A stretch of DNA of 64,000 bases from Planomonospora sp. ID82291 (GTDB lineage: Bacteria > Actinomycetota > Actinomycetes > Streptosporangiales > Streptosporangiaceae). Below the pieces are notes generated by a model. It was not told the origin of the DNA. It made no database searches and worked only from the letters and a program-made list of their open reading frames with translations. Location: the NCBI RefSeq assembly GCF_015711645.1, contig NZ_JABTEX010000003.1:620001-684000 (forward strand), given 5' to 3'. This document shows positions 1 through 9,495 of the stretch, piece after piece (the stretch's first letter is position 1; every line of letters begins with the position of its first letter). Position numbers and translations under genes: made by a program.

Positions 1-740
1 GCGGGCCAGTCCTGTGAGGGGCGGGGGTGCAGACCGGTGTCCAGGAGCTTGCGGACCCTGGTCCAGGTGGCCTCCACCTCGGCCAGGGTGAGGAGTTCCC
101 GGAGGCGGCGGCCCAGGCGCCCCCGTTCCAGTTCCCGTTCCAGACGGGCCAGGACGTTCATCGCCTCCCGGGGCAGCGGCTTGCCGCGCCACTGCCACAG
201 CACGGTGCGGAGCTTGTCCTCGGCGGAGAAGCAGACGCCGTGGTCCACCCCGTGGACGTGCCCGTCGGGGAGCGGGAGCAGGTGCCCGCCCTTGCGGTCG
301 GCGTTGTTGACGACGGCGTCGAACACGGCCATCCGCCGCAGGGCGGGCTGGCGGCTGCGGATCAGCGCCATCAGGTCGGCCTCGGGATCGGTGTCCACCC
401 ACAGCTGGCACATGCCGGGGCCGAAGGGCCCGTCCCGGTAGACCGTCGGGGGGACGATGCGCCAGCCGGTGGCGACCGAGACCTCGAACGCGGCGACCTC
501 GCGCGCGGCCAGGGTCCCGTCGGGGAAGTCCCAGAGCGGTCGCTCGCCCCGCACCGGCTTGTAGACGCAGGCGGCGGCGCGGCCGCCCAGCCGAACCGAG
601 CAGTAGAGCGTCATGTTCGTCGCCTCGACCAGCCGGCCGGCGACCTCGAGGTGACCTTCGCGGAGCAGTCGCAGAGCGGTCTCGTCGTCCAGTCCCGTCG
701 CGGGCGGCGCGCTCAGCGTGGGCTCGCTTTCGGCACTCAT
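1..740 (-). CDS. SCO1664-family protein (C-terminus cut by window edge)
   Basis: About 246 codons are visible on the minus strand from ATG 740, preceded by GAGGAG. The gene runs off the left edge, so its end is not seen. The reading includes CVYKPVRGERPLWDFPDGTL, AVFDAVVNNADRKGGHLL and GVDHGVCFSAEDKLRTVLWQ, typical of the actinobacterial SCO1664 (TIGR03843) family. That family has a kinase-like (PI3/PI4-kinase-type) fold: a Lys near the front, an N-A-D-R-K catalytic-like loop and a following D-H-G. The substrate is unknown. Its ATG overlaps the stop of the DUF3090 gene by 4 bp (ATGA), so the two are translationally coupled. In other actinobacteria this trio lies beside mshC (mycothiol synthesis), which would be off the left edge; that is expectation only. 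Confidence 0.87.
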   Translation of the reverse strand, partial: MSAESEPTLSAPPATGLDDETALRLLREGHLEVAGRLVEATNMTLYCSVRLGGRAAACVYKPVRGERPLWDFPDGTLAAREVAAFEVSVATGWRIVPPTVYRDGPFGPGMCQLWVDTDPEADLMALIRSRQPALRRMAVFDAVVNNADRKGGHLLPLPDGHVHGVDHGVCFSAEDKLRTVLWQWRGKPLPREAMNVLARLERELERGRLGRRLRELLTLAEVEATWTRVRKLLDTGLHPRPSQDWP

Positions 741-1312
741 TCGCCTCCTCCACCGGATGCAGCTCCACTGCCTCGGTAACCGTTGAGCCGTACGCACACG
801 TGCCCCTCCGCGTCGAGCGGCTGGGAGCACAGCGGGCAGGGCGGGCGGCCCGCGGCGACGAGGGCCATGGCCCGCCGGGTGAAGGCCCTGGCGGCGGCGG
901 GGCTGATGCGGACCCGCAGCACGGCGGGCTCGTCGAGGAGGGACGACTCGAACTCCTCGTCCTCCTCGACGACCTCCTGCGCCTCGATCACCACCTGGGA
1001 CGCCTCCGGGTCCCAGGCGAGGGCCATCGTGCCGACCCGGAAGTCCTCGCTGATCGGCGTGTCGAGAGGGTCGTTGTCGGTCAGCGCCTCGGGGGCGGCG
1101 GCCGGCACGTGGGCGGTTCCGCCGCTCCGGCGCAGCACCTCGTCCAGCAGCTCCTCCAGGCGGTCCGCGAGCGCGGCCACCTGGAACTTCTCCAGCCCGA
1201 CGGTGGTCAGCCGTCCCTGGCCCCGGGCCTGCAGGAAGAAGGCGCGCGAACCCGGCTGTCCCACCGCACCAGCCACGAACCTCTCAGGTGGGTCGTAGTC
1301 GAACACCGGCAT
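737..1312 (-). CDS. DUF3090 family protein
   Basis: A 191-residue protein starting PVFDYDPPERFVAGAVGQPG, the hallmark of DUF3090 (TIGR03847), which is confined to Actinobacteria. The N-terminal region reads like a small beta-rich domain (FFLQARGQGRLTTVGLEKFQ). The C-terminus has a CPLC plus VCVRLNGYRG element that resembles a rudimentary zinc-binding ribbon. The biochemical role is unknown. It is the middle gene of a minus-strand set: 9 bp after the phosphomutase-like gene and overlapping the SCO1664-type gene by 4 bp. Such tight packing implies one transcript and probably one pathway. Length and start match the family. Confidence 0.92.
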   Translation of the reverse strand: MPVFDYDPPERFVAGAVGQPGSRAFFLQARGQGRLTTVGLEKFQVAALADRLEELLDEVLRRSGGTAHVPAAAPEALTDNDPLDTPISEDFRVGTMALAWDPEASQVVIEAQEVVEEDEEFESSLLDEPAVLRVRISPAAARAFTRRAMALVAAGRPPCPLCSQPLDAEGHVCVRLNGYRGSGAASGGGGE

Positions 1313-1321
1313 AGCCCGACC

Positions 1322-2020
1322 TTACGTGGTCCCGGATCCGCCGCCGACTGCGGCATCGCTCCCGGTGGGATTTTCTCCCCCGTCTTCTTCCTCCGAACCC
1401 TCCCGGGGTCGCAATCCGGTCACATCTCCGCCCACGTCGTTGAGCCTGAGGAGGAAGGGGCGCATGGGGGTGTAGCGGATGACGGTGAGGGAGGCGGGGT
1501 CGGCCGCTATCCGCTGGAACTGGTCCAGGTGCAGGCCCATGGCGTCGGCCACGACGGCCTTGATCACGTCGCCGTGGCTGCAGACGAGGTAGACGGCCCG
1601 GGGGCCCAGGCGGGCGTTCCACTCCCTGACCGCGGCCACCGCGCGGTGCTGGACCGCCAGGAGGGATTCTCCCCCGGGGAAGGTCACCGCGCTCGGGTGG
1701 GCCTGCACCACGGGCCAGAGCGGGTCCCGGGCGAGCTCGGCGAGCGGGCGGCCGGTCCAGTCGCCGTAGCGGCACTCGCCGAACCGCTCGTCGGTCAGCA
1801 CCTGCGCGCCGCGGCCCGCGGCGACCGCCTGCGCGGTCTCCTGGCAGCGTTCCAGCGGGCTGGCGACGATCGCGTCCAGTTCCAGAGGGGCCAGCCGCCG
1901 CGCCAGGGCCTCCGCCTGCGCCCGGCCGGCGTCGCTGAGATGCACCTCCGGGGTCCACCCGGCCAGCACCGGGCCGGTGAGAGGGGTAAGGCCGTGTCTT
2001 GCCAGCAACAGCGTCGTCAC
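1322..2020 (-). CDS. Histidine phosphatase superfamily protein, MSMEG_4193 type
   Basis: A 232-residue protein starting at GTG 2020. The LLLARHGLTPLTG segment at residues 4-16 carries the RHG phosphohistidine motif. SPLERCQETA and FGECRYGDWTG supply the second Arg and the acidic residue of the branch, and a CSHGD motif near residue 150 gives the second catalytic His. This matches the TIGR03848 'probable phosphomutase' family. It is first in the three-gene operon with DUF3090 and the SCO1664-type gene. The true substrate (phosphosugar, phospholipid or other phosphoester) cannot be told from sequence. The last 20 residues are low-complexity and likely disordered. Confidence 0.9.
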   Translation of the reverse strand: MTTLLLARHGLTPLTGPVLAGWTPEVHLSDAGRAQAEALARRLAPLELDAIVASPLERCQETAQAVAAGRGAQVLTDERFGECRYGDWTGRPLAELARDPLWPVVQAHPSAVTFPGGESLLAVQHRAVAAVREWNARLGPRAVYLVCSHGDVIKAVVADAMGLHLDQFQRIAADPASLTVIRYTPMRPFLLRLNDVGGDVTGLRPREGSEEEDGGENPTGSDAAVGGGSGTT

Positions 2021-2085
2021 GGCTCCAAGTCTTGCAGCAGTGGTTCCCTCGTTTTCACCTATCCGGACGGTAACCTGGCCGGATC

Positions 2086-3030
2086 ATGGAGCAGCGCTAT
2101 GTCGGCCGGAGCGGCCTGTCGGTGTCCCGCCTCGGGCTCGGGACGATGACATGGGGACGCGACACGGGCGCCGAGGACGCCGCGGCGCAGCTTCGCGCCT
2201 TCGCCGACGCCGGAGGCACGCTGATCGACACCGCCGACGTCTACACCGGCGGGGAGGCCGAGCGGCTGCTCGGGCGGCTGATCCGCGACACGGTGCCGCG
2301 CTCGGAGCTGGTGCTCTCCACCAAGGCCGTGCTCACCCCCGCGGGACGACGGCCGCGCGACGCCTCCCGGAGGCACCTGATCGCCGCCGTCGACGCCTCG
2401 CTGACCCGTCTGGGCGTCGACGAGGTCGACCTGTGGCAGCTGCACGCCTTCGATCCCGAGGTGCCCCTGGAGGAGACCCTGGCGGCGGTGGACGCCATCG
2501 TGTCCTCGGGACGGGCGGCCTACGCCGGGGTGTGCGACTACACCGGCTGGCAGCTCGCCGCGGCCGCCGTCACCCAGCGGGCGGTCCCCGGCCGGGCCCC
2601 GGTCGTCGCCGCCCAGGTCGAGTACTCCCTGCTGGCCAGGGAGCCCGAACGCGACCTGCTGCCCGCCGCCGAGCACGTCGGCGCCGGGGTGCTGGCCTGG
2701 TCCCCGCTGGGGCGCGGGGTGCTCACCGGCAAGTACCGCACGGGCATCCCCGCCGATTCCCGGGCGGCGACCCCGCACCTGGCCGACTTCGTCACGCCCT
2801 ACCTGGACGAGCGGTGCCGGCGGGTCGTGGAGTCGGTGGCGACCGCCGCCGAGGGACTGGGCGTCTCCCCCCTGTCGGTGGCCCTGTCGTGGGTCCGCGA
2901 CCAGCCGGGGGTGGCCACGGCCATCGTCGGCGCCCGGACCTGCGCCCAGCTGGCCGGAGTGCTGGAGACGGAGGACCTGACGCTCCCCGTGGAGATCAGG
3001 GAGGCCCTCGACGACGTGTCGGCGGACTGA
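2086..3030 (+). CDS. Aldo/keto reductase
   Basis: A 314-residue (beta/alpha)8 NADPH-dependent oxidoreductase. It begins with the typical RYVGRSGLSVSRLGLGTMTWG strand. It shows the AKR tetrad: Asp in LIDTADVYTGG, Tyr in VYTGG, Lys in LSTKAVL and His in WQLHAFD. The C-terminal IVGARTCAQLAGVLE stretch is the cofactor-binding GxR region. Substrate is not predictable; relatives reduce aldehydes, ketones and sugars. It is divergent from the histidine-phosphatase gene, with only 65 bp between starts. No Shine-Dalgarno is obvious before ATG 2086, so a leaderless or very short-leader mRNA is possible. Confidence 0.92.
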   Translation: MEQRYVGRSGLSVSRLGLGTMTWGRDTGAEDAAAQLRAFADAGGTLIDTADVYTGGEAERLLGRLIRDTVPRSELVLSTKAVLTPAGRRPRDASRRHLIAAVDASLTRLGVDEVDLWQLHAFDPEVPLEETLAAVDAIVSSGRAAYAGVCDYTGWQLAAAAVTQRAVPGRAPVVAAQVEYSLLAREPERDLLPAAEHVGAGVLAWSPLGRGVLTGKYRTGIPADSRAATPHLADFVTPYLDERCRRVVESVATAAEGLGVSPLSVALSWVRDQPGVATAIVGARTCAQLAGVLETEDLTLPVEIREALDDVSAD

Positions 3031-3210
3031 GCCCCGGCCCTCACGAGGCGCCCGTATAGAACGAGAGTCTTTCTCGCATGTCACTACTCGATACCGAATC
3101 GCAACTTTCCGTGGAAAAACGCGGCCTTCGCACAAAACTGTCATTCGCATGGCAGACGGGGTACGGGCAGGCGCCGGCGAGGTCGCGCCGCCGGCACACG
3201 AGGGGGAACG

Positions 3211-4098
3211 ATGCGATCTGCGATCTCGGCGGGCGCGCTGGCGCTGGCGCTGGGCAGCGGGATCCCCGTGGTCGCGACCGCATCCGCAAGCGTCGCCCGG
3301 CCGGTGGACTGCCCCCGGGGCGGCGGGCTGCTGGGCGGGGTCACCAGCGGGCTCTGCCGGACGGTGGACGGCGTCACCGACACCGTGGACGGACTGACCG
3401 GCTCGTCTCTGACCCCGGCGACCGGACGACTCGACGTCACGGCGGAGAAGGCGCTCAAGCCCGTCGGCGAACTCGTGCCGACGGGGCCGCCGGGAGCCGG
3501 TGAGGGCTCTTCTTCCAGTGCCTCTCCGGACGGCGGGGGCGGTGCGGGCGGTTCCGGCGCCCCGGGCGGGAAGGGGGGCGAAGGGCTGCTGCCCGAGACC
3601 CTCAGCGACGTCTGCCTCCCGCTGGTGGACTCCCCCGAGTGCACGGCCTCCGCCGCGACGTCCTCCGTACCGGACCGGCCCGTACGGCCGTCCGCCACGC
3701 CCGCCCCCGCCACGACCCGCGCACCCGGCACGCGGCGGACGGAGGACGACCGGGAGGCGCGGATCCCGGTCCCGCCGGTCTCCCCGCGTCCGCCGGAGCC
3801 GCGGACGCACACCACGGAGGTGCGCGACCCGGTGCTCCCCGAGCGGTTCGCCGTCGACGCCGAGGCGCCCCGGGTGGATCCGCTCTGGCCCGGGCCCCTG
3901 ACCCAGGAACTGCAGCAGCGGATGCCCGGCGAGCGGACCGTCACGCCCACCCGCTCGCCCGACCCGCTGGGCACCGCCCTCACCACGGTCCTGCTGGCCG
4001 CCGCGGTCCTCGCCGTCCGGCTGGTGTACGTCCGGCGGGCCGAGAAGGGGTCCATCCCGTTCGAGCCGCTCCGGGTGGGACGGCACCGCGTCGCCTGA
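3211..4098 (+). CDS. Exported protein with C-terminal membrane anchor, function unknown
   Basis: A 295-residue protein preceded by GAGGGGG. Residues 1-30 form a signal peptide (RSAISAGALALALGSG, then an Ala-rich cleavage area). A segment with Cys residues (VDCPRGGG, GLCRTVDG, DVCLPLVDSPEC) follows, interrupted by a Ser/Gly/Pro-rich linker. Near the C-terminus a hydrophobic helix (TALTTVLLAAAVLAVRLVYV) is followed by basic residues, as in a type I membrane or cell-wall-proximal protein. No catalytic motif is seen. The AT-richer leader at 3050-3200 stands out from its surroundings and may hold the promoter. The gene is convergent with fabI. I do not recognise a named family. Confidence 0.8.
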   Translation: MRSAISAGALALALGSGIPVVATASASVARPVDCPRGGGLLGGVTSGLCRTVDGVTDTVDGLTGSSLTPATGRLDVTAEKALKPVGELVPTGPPGAGEGSSSSASPDGGGGAGGSGAPGGKGGEGLLPETLSDVCLPLVDSPECTASAATSSVPDRPVRPSATPAPATTRAPGTRRTEDDREARIPVPPVSPRPPEPRTHTTEVRDPVLPERFAVDAEAPRVDPLWPGPLTQELQQRMPGERTVTPTRSPDPLGTALTTVLLAAAVLAVRLVYVRRAEKGSIPFEPLRVGRHRVA

Positions 4099-4180
4099 CC
4101 GCCGCCCGGAGACGTGCGGACCTCGGGACCATGCGGCCCCGGGACCATGCGACCCCGGGGCCGGAGGACCGGCGGTCAGG
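4094..4180. terminator. Bidirectional terminator whose arms contain both stop codons
   Basis: An 11-bp perfect inverted repeat, CCTGACCGCCG (4094-4104) with its complement at 4170-4180, closes the space between convergent genes. Each arm includes the TGA stop of the flanking gene. Inside are two near-identical copies of GGGACCATGCG and a second GC-rich hairpin. Function is inferred from position; there is no T-run. Confidence 0.5.
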
Positions 4181-4940
4181 CGCCGATCGCGTGCACCCCG
4201 CCGTCGACGTGCACGATCTCGCCGGTCGTGGCGGGGAACCAGTCCGACAGGAGCGCCAGGCATGCCTTGGCCGCGGGAACGGTGTCGGACAGGTCCCAGC
4301 CGAGCGGGGCCTTGTCCGGCCAGCCTTCCTCGAACTCCTTGAACCCCGGGATGCTCTTGGCCGCCATCGTGCGCAGCGGCCCGGCCGCCACCAGGTTCAC
4401 CCGGATGCCGTGCCTGCCCAGGTCGCGCGCCAGGTAGCGGGAGCACGACTCCAGCCCCGCCTTGGCGACGCCCATCCAGTCGTAGACCGGCCAGGCCTTG
4501 GTGGCGTCGAAGTCGAGGCCGACCACCGAGCTGCCCTGCTTCATCAGGGGCAGGCAGGCGACCGCCAGCGACTTGAACGAGTAGGTCGAGATGTGCATCG
4601 CGGTCGCCACGTCCTCCCACGGGGTGTTGAGGAAGTTGCCGCCGAGGCAGCTCTGCGGGGCGAAGCCGATGGAGTGCACCACGCCGTCGAGCCCGCCCAC
4701 GTGCTCGCCCACCCGCTCGGCCAGCGAGTCGAGGTGCTCGGTGTTCTGCACGTCCAGCTCGATCACCGGCGGCGGCTCGGGGAGCCGCCGGGCGATGCGC
4801 TCGACCAGGCTGAGCCGGCCGAAGCCGGTCAGCACGACGGTGGCGCCCTCCTCCTGGGCCAGCCGGGCCACGGAGAAGGCGATCGAGGCGTCGGTCAGGA
4901 CGCCGGTGACCAGGATCCGCTTGCCGTCGAGGATTCCCAT
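4176..4940 (-). CDS. fabI: Enoyl-[acyl-carrier-protein] reductase (NADH)
   Basis: A 254-residue short-chain dehydrogenase of the FabI/InhA type, reducing trans-2-enoyl-ACP in the last step of each fatty-acid elongation cycle. It shows the divergent FabI N-terminus (KRILVTGVLTDASIAFSVA), the GVVHSIGFAP segment, and the Tyr-x6-Lys pair in YDWMGVAKAGLE. The tail PATTGEIVHVDGGVHAIGA is typical. ATG 4940 is preceded by AAAGGA. It follows fabG on the same strand with a 142-bp gap, the mabA-inhA arrangement common in actinobacteria, so both enzymes likely serve FAS-II. This family includes the isoniazid and triclosan targets. Confidence 0.95.
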   Translation of the reverse strand: MGILDGKRILVTGVLTDASIAFSVARLAQEEGATVVLTGFGRLSLVERIARRLPEPPPVIELDVQNTEHLDSLAERVGEHVGGLDGVVHSIGFAPQSCLGGNFLNTPWEDVATAMHISTYSFKSLAVACLPLMKQGSSVVGLDFDATKAWPVYDWMGVAKAGLESCSRYLARDLGRHGIRVNLVAAGPLRTMAAKSIPGFKEFEEGWPDKAPLGWDLSDTVPAAKACLALLSDWFPATTGEIVHVDGGVHAIGA

Positions 4941-5082
4941 GAATACCGTCCTTTGTGAAGTGCTGCCGCGGACGAGTCCGAGGGCTCGCCCCCGGCGCGT
5001 CCGGCCGTTCCGGCGGTTCCGACTCTTGCGGTGGTCGCGGGCGGTGGCCCCGGTGACCCCGATGGTGGGCTCGGTGGTGGGC

Positions 5083-5823
<741 letters not shown>

Positions 5824-5864
5824 TTATCCGCGAAGGACAAGATCGCAGGTCTAGGATCGTGGAC

Positions 5865-7364
5865 ATGCGCCAGATCGATCCCGACTTCCTCGCCCTGCCC
5901 ATGAGGCGGATGGCGGACGCGGCCCTGCAACGTGCCCGTGACCTCGGTGCCGAGCATGCCGACTTCCGGCTCGAACGCATCCGCGCCGAGACCCTGCGCC
6001 TGTCGGACGCCCGGCTGGAGGGCTCCATCGACGCCGACGACCTCGGCTACGCCGTACGGGTCGTCAAGAACGGCACCTGGGGCTTCGCCGCCGGCATCGA
6101 GCTCACCCCCGAGGCCGCGGCCGCCGTGGCCCAGCAGGCCGTCGAGGTGGCGGTCGTCTCCGCCGCCGTCAACCGCGAACCCATCGAGTTGGCCCCCGAG
6201 CCGGTCCACGCCGACGTCACCTGGGTCTCCGCCTACGACGTCGACCCGTTCGACGTGCCGCTGCGCGACAAGGTGGAGCTGCTGGCCGACTGGTCGGGCG
6301 GCCTGCTGAAGGACCCGCGCGTGGACCACGTCCAGGCCTCGCTGATGCAGGTCAAGGAGCAGAAGTTCTACGCCGACACGGCGGGCACCTGCACCACCCA
6401 GCAGCGGGTGCGCCTGCACCCGGTGCTGGACGCCATGAAGACCGGCGAGGGCCGCTTCGAGGAGATGCGCACCCTGGCCCCGCCCGTCGGCCGCGGCTAC
6501 GAGTACCTCACCGGCACCGGCTGGGACTTCCCCGCCGAGCTCGCCGCCCTCCCCGAGCTGCTGGAGGAGAAGCTCGGGGCCCCCTCGGTCGAGGCCGGCG
6601 TCTACGACCTGGTCATCGACCCGTCCAACCTGTGGCTGACGATCCACGAGTCGATCGGGCACGCCACCGAGCTGGACCGCGCGCTCGGCTACGAGGCGGC
6701 CTACGCCGGGACCAGCTTCGCCACCTTCGACCGGCTCGGCAGCCTCGTGTACGGCTCGCCGGCGATGAACGTGACCGGCGACCGCACGGCCGCGCACGGC
6801 CTGTCCACCATCGGCTACGACGACGAGGGCGTGGCCACCCGCGAGTTCGACATCGTCTCCGGCGGCGTCCTGGTCGGCTACCAGCTCGACCGGCGGATGG
6901 CCCGGATGAAGGGCCTGGGCGCCTCCAACGGCTGCGCCTTCGCCGACTCCCCCGGGCACATGCCGATCCAGCGCATGGCCAACGTCTCGCTGCGGCCCGC
7001 GCCCGGCGGCCCCTCCACCGACGAGCTCATCGCGGGCGTCGAACGGGGCGTCTACGTCGTCGGCGACAAGAGCTGGTCGATCGACATGCAGCGCTACAAC
7101 TTCCAGTTCACCGGGCAGCGGTTCTACCGCATCGAGAACGGCCGGCTGGCCGGTCAGCTCCGCGACGTCGCCTACCAGGCCACGACGACCGACTTCTGGC
7201 GCTCGATGGAGGCCGTCGGCGGCGAGCAGACCTACGTGCTGGGCGGCGCGTTCAACTGCGGCAAGGGCCAGCCCGGCCAGGTCGCGCCGGTCAGCCACGG
7301 CTGCCCGTCGGCGCTCTTCCGGGGCGTCCGCGTCCTCAACACCGTGCAGGAAGGCGGGAAGTGA
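5865..7364 (+). CDS. tldD: TldD family metalloprotease subunit
   Basis: A 499-residue protein of the TldD/PmbA (U62) family. The zinc-binding TIHESIGHATELD segment carries HExxxH near residue 260, the mark of the catalytic TldD subunit. A GCAFADSPGHMPIQRM stretch and the C-terminal NCGKGQPGQVAPVSHGCPSA are also characteristic. I prefer ATG 5865 because AGGA at 5853-5856 is well spaced for it; GTG 5859 is the other option. The stop overlaps the tldE ATG (TGATG). The pair forms a heterodimer that degrades unfolded peptides in E. coli and matures some RiPPs; no precursor peptide is seen next to it here. Confidence 0.93.
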   Translation: MRQIDPDFLALPMRRMADAALQRARDLGAEHADFRLERIRAETLRLSDARLEGSIDADDLGYAVRVVKNGTWGFAAGIELTPEAAAAVAQQAVEVAVVSAAVNREPIELAPEPVHADVTWVSAYDVDPFDVPLRDKVELLADWSGGLLKDPRVDHVQASLMQVKEQKFYADTAGTCTTQQRVRLHPVLDAMKTGEGRFEEMRTLAPPVGRGYEYLTGTGWDFPAELAALPELLEEKLGAPSVEAGVYDLVIDPSNLWLTIHESIGHATELDRALGYEAAYAGTSFATFDRLGSLVYGSPAMNVTGDRTAAHGLSTIGYDDEGVATREFDIVSGGVLVGYQLDRRMARMKGLGASNGCAFADSPGHMPIQRMANVSLRPAPGGPSTDELIAGVERGVYVVGDKSWSIDMQRYNFQFTGQRFYRIENGRLAGQLRDVAYQATTTDFWRSMEAVGGEQTYVLGGAFNCGKGQPGQVAPVSHGCPSALFRGVRVLNTVQEGGK

Positions 7365-8743
7365 TGACCTCTCAGATGAGCCCGCAGGAGATGGTCGAGC
7401 GGGTCCTGGAGCTGTCGACGGCCGACGACACCGTCGTCATCGCCGACTCCGGCTCCAGCGCCAACCTGCGGTTCGCGGGCAACACCCTGACCACCAACGG
7501 CGTCTCCCGCTCCGCCCAGCTGACCGTGATCTCGATCGCCGGGCAGGGCGTGGGCGTGGTGTCGCGGGCGGCGGTCCGGCCCGAGGAGCTGGCCGACGTC
7601 GTCGCCGCGGCCGACCGCGCCGCCGAGGACGCGCGCCCCTCCGAGGACGCCCGGCCGCTGGTCGCGGGCGCCGTCTCCGCCGACTGGGACGCCCCCGCCG
7701 AGCCCACCGCGATCGGCGTGTTCGGCGCCTTCGCCCCCGCGCTGGGCGAGGCCTTCGCCGCCGCCGAGGCGGGCGGGCGCAGGCTGTACGGCTTCGCCGA
7801 GCACGGCGTCACCACGACGTTCCTGGGCACCTCCACCGGCACCCGCCTCCGGCACGTCCAGCCCACCGGGCGCCTGGAGCTCAACGCCAAGTCCGCGGAC
7901 ATGAAGCGCTCGGCCTGGACGGGCGTGGCCACCCGCGACTTCGCGGACGTGGACGTGGCGGCGCTGGACGCCGCGCTGGCCCGGCGGCTGGAGTGGGCGA
8001 AGAACCGGATCGACCTGCCCGCGGGCCGGTACGAGACGCTGCTCCCGCCGGGCGCCGTCGCCGATCTGATGATCTACCTGTACTGGACGGCCGGGGCCCG
8101 CGACGCCTTCGAGGGCCGCACGGTCTTCTCCCGGCCCGGCGGCGGCACCCGCGTCGGGGAGACGCTCGCCTCCCTGCCGGTCCGGCTGCGCAGCGACCCG
8201 GCCGCCGCGGGCCTGGAGTCGGCCCCGTTCGTGGTCGCGCACACCTCCAGCAGGCAGAATTCGGTGTTCGACAACGGCCTGCCGCTGGCGCCGACCGACT
8301 GGATCGCCGACGGCACGCTGGCGAACCTGATCCAGACCCGGCACTCGGCGGAGCTGACGAACCTGCCCGCCACCCCCGCGATCGACAACCTGATCATGGA
8401 GGGCCCGGCGGGGGGCAGGTCGCTGGAGGAGATGATCGCCTCCACCGAGCGAGGGCTGCTGCTCACCTGCCTGTGGTACATCCGCGAGGTGGACCCGCAG
8501 AGCCTGCTGCTCACCGGCCTGACCCGCGACGGCGTCTACCTCGTGGAGGACGGCGAGGTGGTCGGCGAGGTCAACAACTTCCGCTTCAACGAGAGCCCGG
8601 TGGACCTCCTGGGCCGCATCACCGAGATCGGGGCGAGCGAGCAGACGCTGCCGCGCGAGTGGAACGACTACTTCACCCGCACGGTGACGCCCCCGGTCCG
8701 GGTGCCCGACTTCAACATGTCGACGGTCAGCCAGGCGAGCTGA
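7364..8743 (+). CDS. tldE: TldE/PmbA family protease partner subunit
   Basis: A 459-residue partner of TldD. It has the same overall fold but lacks the HExxxH zinc motif, as expected for the non-catalytic subunit. Segments such as VVSRAAVRPEELADVV, TRQNSVFDNGLPL-like SSRQNSVFDNGLPLAPTDW, and RDGVYLVEDGEVVGEVNNFR match the family. Start ATG 7364 overlaps the tldD stop by 1 base, so translation is coupled; GTG 7361 is in frame just upstream. A very strong hairpin ends the operon. Confidence 0.92.
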   Translation: MTSQMSPQEMVERVLELSTADDTVVIADSGSSANLRFAGNTLTTNGVSRSAQLTVISIAGQGVGVVSRAAVRPEELADVVAAADRAAEDARPSEDARPLVAGAVSADWDAPAEPTAIGVFGAFAPALGEAFAAAEAGGRRLYGFAEHGVTTTFLGTSTGTRLRHVQPTGRLELNAKSADMKRSAWTGVATRDFADVDVAALDAALARRLEWAKNRIDLPAGRYETLLPPGAVADLMIYLYWTAGARDAFEGRTVFSRPGGGTRVGETLASLPVRLRSDPAAAGLESAPFVVAHTSSRQNSVFDNGLPLAPTDWIADGTLANLIQTRHSAELTNLPATPAIDNLIMEGPAGGRSLEEMIASTERGLLLTCLWYIREVDPQSLLLTGLTRDGVYLVEDGEVVGEVNNFRFNESPVDLLGRITEIGASEQTLPREWNDYFTRTVTPPVRVPDFNMSTVSQAS

Positions 8744-8750
8744 TCCGGCA

Positions 8751-8798
8751 CGCCGGACCGGCCCGGGGCGCGTCCGTGCGCCCCGGGCCGGTCCGGCG
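8751..8798. terminator. Perfect 21-bp hairpin, bidirectional terminator
   Basis: The arms 8751-8771 and 8778-8798 are perfectly complementary (21 bp, nearly all G/C) around a 6-base loop GTCCGT. It lies between the convergent tldE and dodecin genes. No T-run follows on either side, as is usual for terminators in high-GC actinomycetes. Confidence 0.75.
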
Positions 8799-8837
8799 CC
8801 GGGCGAACGGACGCCCTCCGGGCGGCTTCCCGGCGGA

Positions 8838-9050
8838 TCAGCCGTCCTCCAGGCGGAAGCCCACCTTCATGCCGACCTGGAAGTGGGCGACCTCCCCGTC
8901 GACGATGTGCCCGCGGACCTCGGTCACCTCGAACCAGTCGAGGTGGCGCAGGGTCTGTGCGGCGCGGCGGACGCCGTTGCGGACCGCCGCCTCGATGCTC
9001 TCCCCCGACGTGCCGACTATCTCGGTCACCCGGTACGTTCGATCCGTCAT
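8838..9050 (-). CDS. Dodecin family flavin-binding protein
   Basis: A 70-residue protein matching dodecin over its full length: YRVTEIVGTSGESIEAAVRN, TLRHLDWFEVTEVRG and FQVGMKVGFRLED. The Trp in HLDWFEV is the residue that stacks on the isoalloxazine ring in known dodecins. It forms hollow dodecamers that store FMN, FAD or riboflavin and limit photochemical damage. It appears monocistronic and is convergent with tldE. Confidence 0.93.
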   Translation of the reverse strand: MTDRTYRVTEIVGTSGESIEAAVRNGVRRAAQTLRHLDWFEVTEVRGHIVDGEVAHFQVGMKVGFRLEDG

Positions 9051-9132
9051 GCCCCCGTCCTACCCGGAAGCCATGATCACATGACCGTTCACATCCGATC
9101 GATCCGAGGTCTACGGTGGAAGGAGTGAGGGG

Positions 9133-9450
9133 ATGGCCGTGAAGGGATGGCGCAGACGCGCGGCGGTTCACCAGGTGACCGACGCCCGGCCCTCGTTGAG
9201 CGAGGACATCGGGCGGCGGGAGCGGAACTACCTGATCAAGATGGGGATCCGGCTGGCCTGCCTGGTCCTCGCCTTCACCGTGCCCGCCCCGATGGCGGTC
9301 AAGATCCTGCTCTTCGCCGGAGCGATCTTCCTGCCGTACGTCGCCGTGGTCGGCGCCAACGCCCCCCGCGGCGGAGCGCCCGCCGATCCCGCCTTTACCG
9401 ATCCGGGACAGAACGAGATCCCGATGCACCGGCGCGAGATCGGGTCGTGA
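9133..9450 (+). CDS. DUF3099 family small membrane protein
   Basis: A 105-residue protein starting at ATG 9133 with GGAAGGAG eight bases upstream. It has an N-terminal cytosolic part (VHQVTDARPSLSEDIGRRER) and two closely spaced hydrophobic helices (IKMGIRLACLVLAFTV and MAVKILLFAGAIFLPYVAVV). The tail is polar. This is the usual form of DUF3099, a small actinobacterial membrane family of unknown function. A 6C-type small RNA follows directly downstream. Confidence 0.87.
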   Translation: MAVKGWRRRAAVHQVTDARPSLSEDIGRRERNYLIKMGIRLACLVLAFTVPAPMAVKILLFAGAIFLPYVAVVGANAPRGGAPADPAFTDPGQNEIPMHRREIGS

Positions 9451-9495
9451 CGAAGTCTTGACGCATCCTCCGGGTTGGAGGTGTACGCTTTAACC

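Noticed and set aside
7364-8743. TldD/TldE as part of a RiPP cluster
   Set aside because: No precursor peptide, modifying enzyme or exporter is found next to the pair; it looks like the housekeeping protease.
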